A DNA stretch of 64,000 bases from Gammaproteobacteria bacterium (GTDB taxonomy: Bacteria; Pseudomonadota; Gammaproteobacteria; Steroidobacterales; Steroidobacteraceae), in contig DAIDHH010000031.1 in the NCBI GenBank assembly GCA_027452045.1, positions 1-64,000 on the forward strand, in the 5' to 3' direction. Position 1 is the first letter of the stretch, and each line of letters starts with the position of its first letter. The notes under the pieces are model-generated. The model saw nothing but the letters and a program-made list of their open reading frames with translations, was not told where the DNA came from and made no database searches. The position numbers and the translations under genes were made by a program. Shown here one piece after another: positions 45,130 to 53,211 of the stretch.

Positions 45130-47061
45130 TCAATGCACCGCGAACACGCGATAGGAGTGCGGCGCGAGCCGCACCACGAAGCTCGTTTCCCCGAGATCAC
45201 CTGGCGTGGGACTCGGCGTGATCTCAGGCGCTTGCGAAACGGTCTCTCCGGAGACCAGGTCATCGAGTCCGCGGCCCCTGCCGGGCACGAAGATCCGCAC
45301 CGTCGTGGGACTTGCCCGGTAGGACTCGATGATGAAGGTGTGATTGTCATACGCGAACAGGCTCACGTGCGCCGGGGCGTTGATGCGCACCGGGAAATGG
45401 TCCAGCACGAATCCCCTGATGGCGTTCAGCACCGGCTCGGGAAGCTCGTAGAGATCGCCCATGTTGGAGGGAACATTGAGCACGAACAGCTCGCCCCGCG
45501 CAAAGCCGGTCATGAGCAGGATCGGCACCCCATGGTCTGCGGCCTCGCCGCGGATCACCGGCCAGGTGTCGTTGGTGTAGAAGCGGATCCCGGGAAAGAT
45601 CACCCGCGGCGCCCTCTCGCCTGGCACGTTCAGCCTCTCGCCCGTGCCCGCGCCGAAACTGCCGAAGTAGCGCCGCACCGCCATCGGCCGGCCCGTGTAG
45701 GTGATTTCCGCGATGTTGCGAAAGCCCTTGTGCGCGCGCTCGAGTGTGTGCAGCAGGCCCGAGGTGATGATGACCTCACCACCCGCATCGAGCCGCGATT
45801 CGATTTCCTGCACCAGGTGTAGGTCGTATGAAGCCTCCGCCGTGAGCAGGACGACCGGCGCGTTGGCCGGGAAATGCGGCGAGAGCTCGATCGGGATGCC
45901 GATGTTCCCGAGATAGTTCTGCAGGAAGTCCTCGCCGCTCGACTGGAAGGGTTTGTAGCTGGCGATCCCGATGGGCTGGCCCAGCTTGCCGAGGAAGCGA
46001 TCGACCTGACCCAGGGAATAGCCCGCGACGCTCGCCCAGCCCGGCACCGCCTCGGGTGTGTCCGCCGGAGCCTTGAAGGCATGCAGCATCGCATTCCAGT
46101 CGAAGCTCGTCCGATCGCTCGCCCAGGCGGAGCGGTCTCCGGCCACGGCGGGCTCGGGCGCTGCCATGGCTCCCCAGCTGAACAACGTGATCTCCGGCGC
46201 CTTGGCGAACAACGTGTCCCACAGCTCCTCGGCGTAGCGGTCGGCATAGCGGATGCTGAAGGTGTCCACCCAGCCGCCGAGGTCCGCGCCCGGACGGATG
46301 TTGCTGTAGTAGCGGTAGATGAGATAGCTCTCGTACTGTTGCAGGTTCTGGTCGGTATCTGTCGGATCACGGGTCTCGGTGCCCGTGTAGATGTAGTCGA
46401 ACGCCTTGGCTTCCCGGTCGAGGTCGTAGCCGAGGCCCTGGAAATGCTCGTACCAGTTGGGGTACTTGATGATCATCTTCACCCGCGGGTTGACCTTGCG
46501 CGCGGTTGCGAGCACCAGGTGCTCGGCCACCCAGCGCATCTTGCGCAACCGGTATTGCGTCCAGCTGAGCGCCCCCTTGGCACGGATGTCGGCCGGAGTG
46601 CGGGTGTTGTAGAAGAAAAAATCATCCAGGATGATCGTATTGAAGTGCCGCGCCGCCATCCTGACGGCCCGTTCACATTCGGCCACGTTCTGCGGGTTCT
46701 CGTAATCGAAGGTGCCGAACTGTCCCGCGCGGCCGCCTTTGGCGAGCGTGATTCCCCCATCGACGGTGATGCCGCGGTGCCGGAAGAAGCGCTTGATGCG
46801 CTCGAGCGAGCCCGGGTCGGCGAATACGCCGCCTCGATAGACCTCGAGGTACACCTTGTCGAAGTGGACCTGGCTCCACACCCGCTCGAACTGACGCCGC
46901 AGCGTCGCCGGGTCGGCGAGCTGGCGGGTCGCGTACACCGGGATGTAGATCGCCACGCTGAAGTTGCGATACGGCCGCTGCGCGGGCGCCGTGGCGGAAC
47001 TCGCCACGGACGCCCCGAAGCCCAGGATCAGGCAAGTGAAGGCGAGGAGCCTGCGCATCAC
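45130..47061 (-). CDS. Secreted protein of unknown family, glycosidase-like (paralogue 2)
   Basis: A 643-residue paralogue of the 17616-19520 protein; I know no named family for it. A signal peptide covers residues about 1-22. The same blocks recur: FSVAIYIPVYA, DKVYLEVYRGGVF, FNTIILDDFFFYNT (Asp146, Asp147), VKMIIKYPNWYEHFQG and YIYTGTETRDP (Glu229). The amidotransferase-like domain (YLGNIGIPIELSPHFP, EVIITSGLLHTL, GELFVLNVPSNMGDL) and a beta-rich end with SLFAYDNHTFIIESY follow. The shared acidic residues are candidate catalytic groups. It starts with GTG overlapping the GH31 stop (GTGATG) and sits inside the xyloglucan operon, so a role in trimming xyloglucan oligosaccharides is inferred. 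Confidence 0.77.
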   Translation of the reverse strand: MMRRLLAFTCLILGFGASVASSATAPAQRPYRNFSVAIYIPVYATRQLADPATLRRQFERVWSQVHFDKVYLEVYRGGVFADPGSLERIKRFFRHRGITVDGGITLAKGGRAGQFGTFDYENPQNVAECERAVRMAARHFNTIILDDFFFYNTRTPADIRAKGALSWTQYRLRKMRWVAEHLVLATARKVNPRVKMIIKYPNWYEHFQGLGYDLDREAKAFDYIYTGTETRDPTDTDQNLQQYESYLIYRYYSNIRPGADLGGWVDTFSIRYADRYAEELWDTLFAKAPEITLFSWGAMAAPEPAVAGDRSAWASDRTSFDWNAMLHAFKAPADTPEAVPGWASVAGYSLGQVDRFLGKLGQPIGIASYKPFQSSGEDFLQNYLGNIGIPIELSPHFPANAPVVLLTAEASYDLHLVQEIESRLDAGGEVIITSGLLHTLERAHKGFRNIAEITYTGRPMAVRRYFGSFGAGTGERLNVPGERAPRVIFPGIRFYTNDTWPVIRGEAADHGVPILLMTGFARGELFVLNVPSNMGDLYELPEPVLNAIRGFVLDHFPVRINAPAHVSLFAYDNHTFIIESYRASPTTVRIFVPGRGRGLDDLVSGETVSQAPEITPSPTPGDLGETSFVVRLAPHSYRVFAVH

Positions 47062-49964
47062 GGCCGCTTCGTTCCGCGGCTGCAGGACTTGCAGCTCACG
47101 TGAACCGCGGCACCGGAGTACTCGACCCGCGTATCGGCCGGCGCCTTGAAATCATCTCCCGCGGGGGCCCCCGGACGGATCCAGCGGATGTTGAACACGC
47201 GCCTCGCCGCCATGCCCGGGAACGAACCCGAGCGCCGGCCGATGGTCAGTGTGCCGCTCGCGCGATCGTACGAGAGCCGGATGAGCGAGTACTCACCGTG
47301 CCGGTAGCCCTGGCTCGTGCCCTGATCTTCGTAGAGCGTGAACGCGCCGCTGCGTCCCGTGTAGACGAGGAGCGTCACCGGCGCATCCGGCTTCTCTCCG
47401 GTGTACTCAATCGACGGCCCCACCGGCACGATGGAGCCTGCCCGCACGAACAGCGGCATGCGCGCAAGCGGCGCCGAGACGGTCACGGTCCGGCCACCCG
47501 GGTACTCCTTGTTGGTGAAGAAGTCGTACCAGGTGGCTCCGGAGGGCAGATAGACACGCCAGCTGCGGGCCCGGTATCGATACACCGGGCTCACGAGGAA
47601 GGCCGGCCCGAACATGTACTCGGTGGCGAGGCCGCGCACGCGCGGATCGCCGGGGAAGTCCATCTCGAGCGCGCGCATGATGGTGCCGTTGTGCAGCCAG
47701 GTGTCCCCGGCCAGCGTGTAGATGTACGGCATCAGCCGGTAGCGCAGCTTGTCGTAGGCGACCAGCGTGTCGTAGATCTTCGATCCCGGCGGCGAGACAT
47801 GGTAGATCTCGCGATCGGGCGCCTGGCCGTGGGAGCGGAAGATCGGGCAGAAGGCGCCGAACTCGAACCAGCGGGCATAGCGCTCACGCCACTGCGCAAG
47901 CTCGGCCGCGGTCGGATGCAGGTAGCGCGCCTGCGGCTGATAGCCGCCGATGTCCATGGTCCAGTTGGGCAGTCCCGAGAGCGAGAAGCCGACGCCCGCG
48001 GCGATCTGATTCTTCATGTCCGACCAGCGCGGCGCGATGTCGCCGCTCCAGACGGCCGCGCCGCAGCGCTGCAGGCCGGCGTACCCCGAGCGGGACAGGA
48101 TGAACGGCCGCCGATCGGGCCTGAAGCGCAGGTTCCCGTGATAGACACCGCAGACGTGCTCGAGCGCGTAGGCGTTGAAGAGCGCTGCGCCCGGGCCGAG
48201 CGGCGTCGGAGTCATGAACGCCTCGCGCTCGGCAATCGAAGTATTGGACACCATGTCCGGCTCGTCGGCATCCAGCCACCAGGCGTCGACCCCGAGGACC
48301 CCGAGACTCTGCTCGATCTGCTTCCAATAGAGGTGGCGTGCCCCGGCGGAGAACGGATCATAGAAGCCGAAGGTGTAGCCGGGTCCGACCCAATCCTTGA
48401 TGCCGAGCTTCACCGGAAGAGTGAACATGTCCCCGCGCGCGGCCAGCTGCTTGTAGTGCTCGGTGCTCGGATAGAATTTCGGCCACACCGAGATCATGAA
48501 GTGCGCGTGCAGCGCATGGATCTGCGCGATCATGGCGCGTGGATCGGGATAGCGCGAGGGATCGAAGCGGTGCGAGCCCCAGGCATCGTCCTTCCAATAC
48601 CGCCAGTCCTGCACGATGTTGTCGAGCGGAATGCCGAGCTTGCGGTACCTTTGCACGACGCCAAGCAGTTGCGCCTGCGTGTGGTAGTGATCCCGGCTCT
48701 GCCAGAAGCCGTATGCCCAGCGGGGCAGCAGCACGGCCCGGCCAGTGAGCCTGCGATAGCCGGCAACCACCTGATCGAGGCTCGCGCCGGCGACGAAGTA
48801 ATAGTCGACGGCATGCCCGACCTGGGAGTAGAGCGACAGGCGCTCGCGCACCGCCGCCGGACGCGGCGGCCGGTGCAGCAGCGCGATATAGCCGCCCTCG
48901 CGCTTCCACACGAGGCGGATGGGTAGCGGCTTACCCGGCTCCATGTGCACGCTGAAGTCGCGGAACCAGGGGTTCCAGTTCTGTCGCCAGGCGTGGATCA
49001 CCTCCTTGCCGCCGATCCAGAGCCTCTGATAGTCGCTGCCGTAAAGCGTGAAGGTCTGCAATCCCGCGCGCTTCGCCTCGATCTTGCCGCTCCACACCAC
49101 CTTCACGTGCGCCAGCTTGGCGAGCGCCTTGGGGAAGGCCGGCGGGTAATGGCCGTGCCAGGTGAGGTACTGGTAATCGATATCGCGTTCCGTACGCGTC
49201 AGAACCAGCTTGCCGTTGACGTAGTAGCTCGCCGTCAATCCGCCGCGCCGACCCACGGCGTCGTACAGAGTCAGACTCTTGGAGAGCTGCTGCCACGGCC
49301 TGGGATTGCCGAAGCGCGTGATGGAATTGTTGTCCCACAGGATGCCGTAGTCGCGGCTCGAGACCACGAACGGCACCACGACATTCATGTTGTGCTGCGC
49401 CAGCGTGAGGCTCCTGCCCTTGTAGTCGATGATCCCTGTCTGATGCTGACCAAGGCCGTACAGCGCCTCACCGGGGGTCGACTGGAACTGCTGGCGGATG
49501 GCGTAAAAGTGCTGCCCATCGATCGTCACCGGCCGGAAAGAGCGGCCGCCGGGCAATTCACGGGTGATCACCCTTCCCTGTGCATTCTCGAAGACGACCT
49601 GGCCGTCGGCGTAAGACACCGCCGCAATGAGCTTCCCGGTCGAGAGCGACACGCCGCTCGTCGTGGATCGAACCGTGAACGGCGCGTGTTCGCTCGCGCC
49701 GTGCGCCACCATGAGACTGGCCGGCAGCGTCAGGCTTTTGCCCGGGTATGCCGTGACCCGGATGATCTCGGGCGTCACGACCGCAAGGCGCACCCGCTTG
49801 GCCGCACCGCCGGCTGGTGTGACGAGGATGCCGTCCGGAATTTTCAGGTAGGAGCCGCGAGAGGCCGAGGCGGCCGAGCGGGAACACGACGCGAGCGTCA
49901 GGGCGCCAAGGGCGACGCAGAGGATCGCGAACGGCCTCGTGGCCTCGATGGGATTCGATCGCAT
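47058..49964 (-). CDS. GH31 alpha-xylosidase lipoprotein with inserted PA14 domain
   Basis: A 968-residue enzyme. A lipobox (LTLASC, Cys27) marks it as a lipoprotein, probably anchored in the outer membrane. The N-terminal sandwich (residues about 40-215) has an inserted PA14-like domain at about 230-365 (VVWSGKIEAKRAGLQTF, YGSDYQRLWIGGKEV), followed by the GH31 barrel with nucleophile aspartate in AWWLDADEPDMVSN. The same architecture occurs in the xyloglucan-specific alpha-xylosidase Xyl31A of Cellvibrio japonicus, where PA14 helps bind long oligosaccharides. GGAGTTGGC precedes ATG 49964. It is 17 bases after GH35. A GH35 beta-galactosidase neighbour is also found in that Cellvibrio locus. 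Confidence 0.9.
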   Translation of the reverse strand: MRSNPIEATRPFAILCVALGALTLASCSRSAASASRGSYLKIPDGILVTPAGGAAKRVRLAVVTPEIIRVTAYPGKSLTLPASLMVAHGASEHAPFTVRSTTSGVSLSTGKLIAAVSYADGQVVFENAQGRVITRELPGGRSFRPVTIDGQHFYAIRQQFQSTPGEALYGLGQHQTGIIDYKGRSLTLAQHNMNVVVPFVVSSRDYGILWDNNSITRFGNPRPWQQLSKSLTLYDAVGRRGGLTASYYVNGKLVLTRTERDIDYQYLTWHGHYPPAFPKALAKLAHVKVVWSGKIEAKRAGLQTFTLYGSDYQRLWIGGKEVIHAWRQNWNPWFRDFSVHMEPGKPLPIRLVWKREGGYIALLHRPPRPAAVRERLSLYSQVGHAVDYYFVAGASLDQVVAGYRRLTGRAVLLPRWAYGFWQSRDHYHTQAQLLGVVQRYRKLGIPLDNIVQDWRYWKDDAWGSHRFDPSRYPDPRAMIAQIHALHAHFMISVWPKFYPSTEHYKQLAARGDMFTLPVKLGIKDWVGPGYTFGFYDPFSAGARHLYWKQIEQSLGVLGVDAWWLDADEPDMVSNTSIAEREAFMTPTPLGPGAALFNAYALEHVCGVYHGNLRFRPDRRPFILSRSGYAGLQRCGAAVWSGDIAPRWSDMKNQIAAGVGFSLSGLPNWTMDIGGYQPQARYLHPTAAELAQWRERYARWFEFGAFCPIFRSHGQAPDREIYHVSPPGSKIYDTLVAYDKLRYRLMPYIYTLAGDTWLHNGTIMRALEMDFPGDPRVRGLATEYMFGPAFLVSPVYRYRARSWRVYLPSGATWYDFFTNKEYPGGRTVTVSAPLARMPLFVRAGSIVPVGPSIEYTGEKPDAPVTLLVYTGRSGAFTLYEDQGTSQGYRHGEYSLIRLSYDRASGTLTIGRRSGSFPGMAARRVFNIRWIRPGAPAGDDFKAPADTRVEYSGAAVHVSCKSCSRGTKRP

Positions 49965-49981
49965 GCCAACTCCGTATAAAG

Positions 49982-51604
49982 TCAGTAGGTCGCCAGGTGC
50001 ACGTGCAGCACCTGGGGAATCGAGGTGAAATTCAGGCCCCAGTCCGTCTGGTCTCCGTTCCACACCCTGAGGAAGTTCCAGACTCCCTGTTCGTAGACCC
50101 CCTGCGTCACGCGCGCGTACTGCACCTGACGCCCGCCGGGATGCGCAAGCTCGAACGACACCCGCGCATGGACCCCGGTAACCAGAAACGAGGCGGGACC
50201 CAGCCGGGCGATGAGCACCCCACCCTCGGCAACGGGATTGCCAGGCGGGGTTCCGTTGCCAAACAGCGGCAGACCGTAGGAAACGACCGCCTTCCAGCGT
50301 CCCAGGGGAATCGTCTGGGTGTGAACGCTCTCGGGCTCGGAAACCCCGTGCACCCGGCCCTCGAAGCTCAGGCGCGCGATGACCGGGGCCATCGGTCCGA
50401 TCAGCCGATACGCGAGCGCGAACGGTGCGAGGGTCTTCGCATCGACGGTTCGTGCCCCGAGGGGGTAATTGCTGTAGCCCGTGAAGTCGATCCCGAAAGG
50501 CGAGAAGCCTATGCCCTGATCGCCGAGGACTGCGAACAGGTAGCGGGCATAGGGCTCGGCACTTGCTGTCTCGGCGACGAACAGCGCGTTGTCCGGGCGG
50601 TGATAGAGATCCAGCACACGCGTGTAGCGCGCGTAATCCGGCATGTAGATGTCCGGACCGATCAGGTCGATGGAGGGGGCGGCGGCCTTCCAGACTCCGA
50701 GCGCATCATCGGTCGGTCCCCCGCTCTCGTACGTGATGGGGGGGCCGGGATGGATCGGATCACGCAGCGCCACATTCACGTACAGGGGCAACGGATAGAC
50801 GGCCTTGCCCGCCGCCGCAACCTGCTGCACGAAGCGAGCGATGCTCCAGGCATGGAAGAACTCTCCCGCGTGCGGGCCGAAGACCTGCCGCCAGGTGCCA
50901 TGCCGAGTGTGCAGCGCGCGGATGAGGCGCTGCGGAACGGGTCCGTGGAACAAGCGGTTCGCGCGCGGCGAGTAGTCCCGTACGCTGCCGTAAGTGCCGG
51001 TCTCGTTCTCCACCTGCACCATGATCACGGTGTGCTCGGGGTCCACCGCTTTCAGGTGACGCATCAGCGCCACGAAGGCGGTGCGATCGGCATCGAGAGT
51101 CGATCGGGCGAGCGGTGAGAGCGATGGCATCCGCTTGCCCTGCCGATCGACTACCCGAGGGAATCGGGCGTTGTCGAGCTTGACCCACGACGGCGTGTAT
51201 CCGGGGCTGCTGTTCTTCCACGTGCCGAACCACAGGAGGATGGCGTGAACATGATGCTGGCGCGCCTGCGCGAGGAACACGTCGAGGAAGGAGAAGTCGA
51301 AATGCCCCTCGGTGGGCTCGATCTGCTCCCAGGCGATCGGCATGGCCACCGTATTGGCATGCATCATGCGGATGGCGGGCCAGACCTCCGGGAGCATGGC
51401 CGGGTAGTTGCTGGAATTGTTGACCTGCGCGCCGAGGATCAGGTACGGCTTGCCATCGACCTCGAGCTCGTAGCGACCGTGGGAACGGAGGATCCGCGGC
51501 ATGGGCACGGCGGCGGCCGCTACCGGCCCGCAATGGGCGAGCAAGGTGATAAGGACGGCAGTCAGAGCGGGGGCGAGCGAGCGCGGCAGGCAGATTCGAT
51601 TCAA
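49982..51604 (-). CDS. GH35 beta-galactosidase (Bgl35-like)
   Basis: A 540-residue exported enzyme. TTG 51604 follows GAGGGGGGAATC and opens a signal peptide (MNRICLPRSL region, residues 1-32, with the TTG read as Met). The ATG at 51637 would overlap the operator and is less likely. The GH35 barrel shows YLILGAQVNNSSNYP, MPIAWEQIEPTEGHFDFSFLD, acid/base glutamate in VQVENETGTYG (near residue 202), and nucleophile glutamate in LFVAETASAEP (near residue 350). The C-terminal part matches the DUF5597-type beta domain. It should remove beta-1,2-galactose from xyloglucan side chains. It opens an eight-gene operon and follows operator site 7. Confidence 0.88.
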   Translation of the reverse strand: MNRICLPRSLAPALTAVLITLLAHCGPVAAAAVPMPRILRSHGRYELEVDGKPYLILGAQVNNSSNYPAMLPEVWPAIRMMHANTVAMPIAWEQIEPTEGHFDFSFLDVFLAQARQHHVHAILLWFGTWKNSSPGYTPSWVKLDNARFPRVVDRQGKRMPSLSPLARSTLDADRTAFVALMRHLKAVDPEHTVIMVQVENETGTYGSVRDYSPRANRLFHGPVPQRLIRALHTRHGTWRQVFGPHAGEFFHAWSIARFVQQVAAAGKAVYPLPLYVNVALRDPIHPGPPITYESGGPTDDALGVWKAAAPSIDLIGPDIYMPDYARYTRVLDLYHRPDNALFVAETASAEPYARYLFAVLGDQGIGFSPFGIDFTGYSNYPLGARTVDAKTLAPFALAYRLIGPMAPVIARLSFEGRVHGVSEPESVHTQTIPLGRWKAVVSYGLPLFGNGTPPGNPVAEGGVLIARLGPASFLVTGVHARVSFELAHPGGRQVQYARVTQGVYEQGVWNFLRVWNGDQTDWGLNFTSIPQVLHVHLATY

Positions 51605-51636
51605 GATTCCCCCCTCACAATCAGTTGTCAGCCACA

Positions 51637-51650
51637 TGGTACCGCTACCA
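51637..51650. promoter_or_regulatory. LacI-type operator, site 7 (xyloglucan operon)
   Basis: TGGTACCGCTACCA, perfect arms, 33 bases before the TTG start of GH35. A TACCAT (51641-51636, minus strand) overlaps it and could be a -10; the -35 is not clear. The site separates the halogenase pair from the hydrolase genes. Confidence 0.72.
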
Positions 51651-51690
51651 CGTCATCCGCGCCACCCCTGACGTCGGAGCATGGTGATGC

Positions 51691-53211
51691 TCAGGCAAGC
51701 TTGGTGACCTCCCCGATGTGGGTCGCGTACGCCGGAAGCATCTCGACGGCGCTACGAATGGCGCCGCGCATGGCTTCATGGCGAGCGATCAGTTCGGTCG
51801 AAGCGAATATGTCGACTACCGGCTCGTGGCGCTCGGGCCAGATGCCAAGGCCGGTGTAGAGTGCGAGCCAGCTTGACGGCTGAAAAGTCTCTTCCTCCAG
51901 CAGTGCTATCCGGCTGGTCCTCGTAAACAGTTCCCGCTTGTACGCCAATGTCTCAGGGACAGTCATCGCGCGGCAATGGCGCCAGAACGGTGTATCGTCC
52001 CTGTTCGAGGCGGCGTAATGCAGGATGAGGAAATCGCGCGCGCGCTCATACTCGAGCGCGGTCAAGCGATTGTATTCGCCACTGACGGCCGGATCGAAGT
52101 TACGGTCGGGGAACAGGGAGAAAAGGCGCGCGAGGCCGGTCTGGACGAAGTGAATGCTGGTGGATTCCAGCGGTTCGAGAAAGCCCGCGGCGAGCCCGAG
52201 CGCCAGACAGTTGCCGACCCATGCGCTGCGCCTGCGTCCGGCTCTGAATCGCAGGAGCCGCGGCTCGGAAAGCATCGCGCCCTCCAGAGTCTCGGTGAGC
52301 TTCTCGATCGCGGCCCCATCCTCGAGATACGCGCTGCAATATACATAGCCATTGCCGATGCGATGCTGCAATGGGATGCGCCACTGCCAGCCCGCTTCCC
52401 GCGCCGTCGAGCGGGTCAAGGGCGCCGGATCACCGGCGCTCCTGCACTGCGCGGCCACGGCGCGGTCACAGGGAAGCCAGTGCGCCCAGTCCTCGTAGCC
52501 AGTCTTGAGCGTCTTTTCAATGAGAAACGCTTGAAAGCCGGAGCAGTCGATGAAGAAGTCCCCGCTGACAGCGCGACCATCCCGTAGCCGCAGCGCCTCG
52601 ATCAGCCCCTGTTCGTCGACCTCCGCGTCGATGACCATACCCTCGATGCGACGCACGCCATGCTTCTCGGCATAGGCTTGCAGAAAGCGCGCATAGAGAG
52701 ACGCATCCAGGTGGTAAGCGTAAGACAAGTGCCGCTCAGCGACCGAACTCACCGATGGTCTGCTGGCGAACCGCCCCAGCCTCGCCGCCATTGCCGTCAC
52801 CGACCACTCCTCGAGCGAGGAGGGTCGCCCCTCCTGCCGGCGCTTGAGCCAATAGGCCTGAAACAGCTCGTGATTCGCGTCTATCCCGTAGGGGCCGAAC
52901 GGGTGAAGAAAGCCTTCCCGGATCCTGCTCCAGTCGCGGAACTCTATTCCCAATTTGATGGTCGCGTGCGTGGCGTTCACGAACTCGCGTTCATCTACAC
53001 CGAGCAGGCCATGAAACGCAGGGAGGCTCGGGATCGTCGCCTCCCCGACCCCCACGGTACCGATGGCTTCCGATTCCACGAGGGTGATCTCGATGGGTAA
53101 ACCGTTGAGCACTCTCGTCAACGCCGCAGCCGCCATCCATCCCGCCGTGCCACCGCCCATAACAACCAGGCTTCGCAAGCCGCGCACCGAGGGTTGACCA
53201 ATCCTGCTCAA
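51691..53211 (-). CDS. Flavin-dependent tryptophan-halogenase family protein (2)
   Basis: A 506-residue flavoprotein. The FAD motif VVMGGGTAGWMAAA lies near residue 17, the family lysine sits in ATIKLGIEF, and the WxWxIP region reads GWQWRIPLQ. GLAAGFLEPLESTSIHF is conserved. I read TTG 53211, which overlaps the previous stop in a TTGA arrangement and suggests coupling; ATG 53247 is an alternative with no better ribosome-binding site. It lies directly after a paralogue of the same family in the TonB receptor 2 operon. Substrate is unknown. Confidence 0.84.
   Translation of the reverse strand: MSRIGQPSVRGLRSLVVMGGGTAGWMAAAALTRVLNGLPIEITLVESEAIGTVGVGEATIPSLPAFHGLLGVDEREFVNATHATIKLGIEFRDWSRIREGFLHPFGPYGIDANHELFQAYWLKRRQEGRPSSLEEWSVTAMAARLGRFASRPSVSSVAERHLSYAYHLDASLYARFLQAYAEKHGVRRIEGMVIDAEVDEQGLIEALRLRDGRAVSGDFFIDCSGFQAFLIEKTLKTGYEDWAHWLPCDRAVAAQCRSAGDPAPLTRSTAREAGWQWRIPLQHRIGNGYVYCSAYLEDGAAIEKLTETLEGAMLSEPRLLRFRAGRRRSAWVGNCLALGLAAGFLEPLESTSIHFVQTGLARLFSLFPDRNFDPAVSGEYNRLTALEYERARDFLILHYAASNRDDTPFWRHCRAMTVPETLAYKRELFTRTSRIALLEEETFQPSSWLALYTGLGIWPERHEPVVDIFASTELIARHEAMRGAIRSAVEMLPAYATHIGEVTKLA

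Noticed and set aside
47100-48926. A 608-residue frame antisense to the PA14-GH31 gene
   Set aside because: It mirrors the GH31 codons, and His/Arg/Gly/Asp-rich content without hydrophobic periodicity indicates non-coding.
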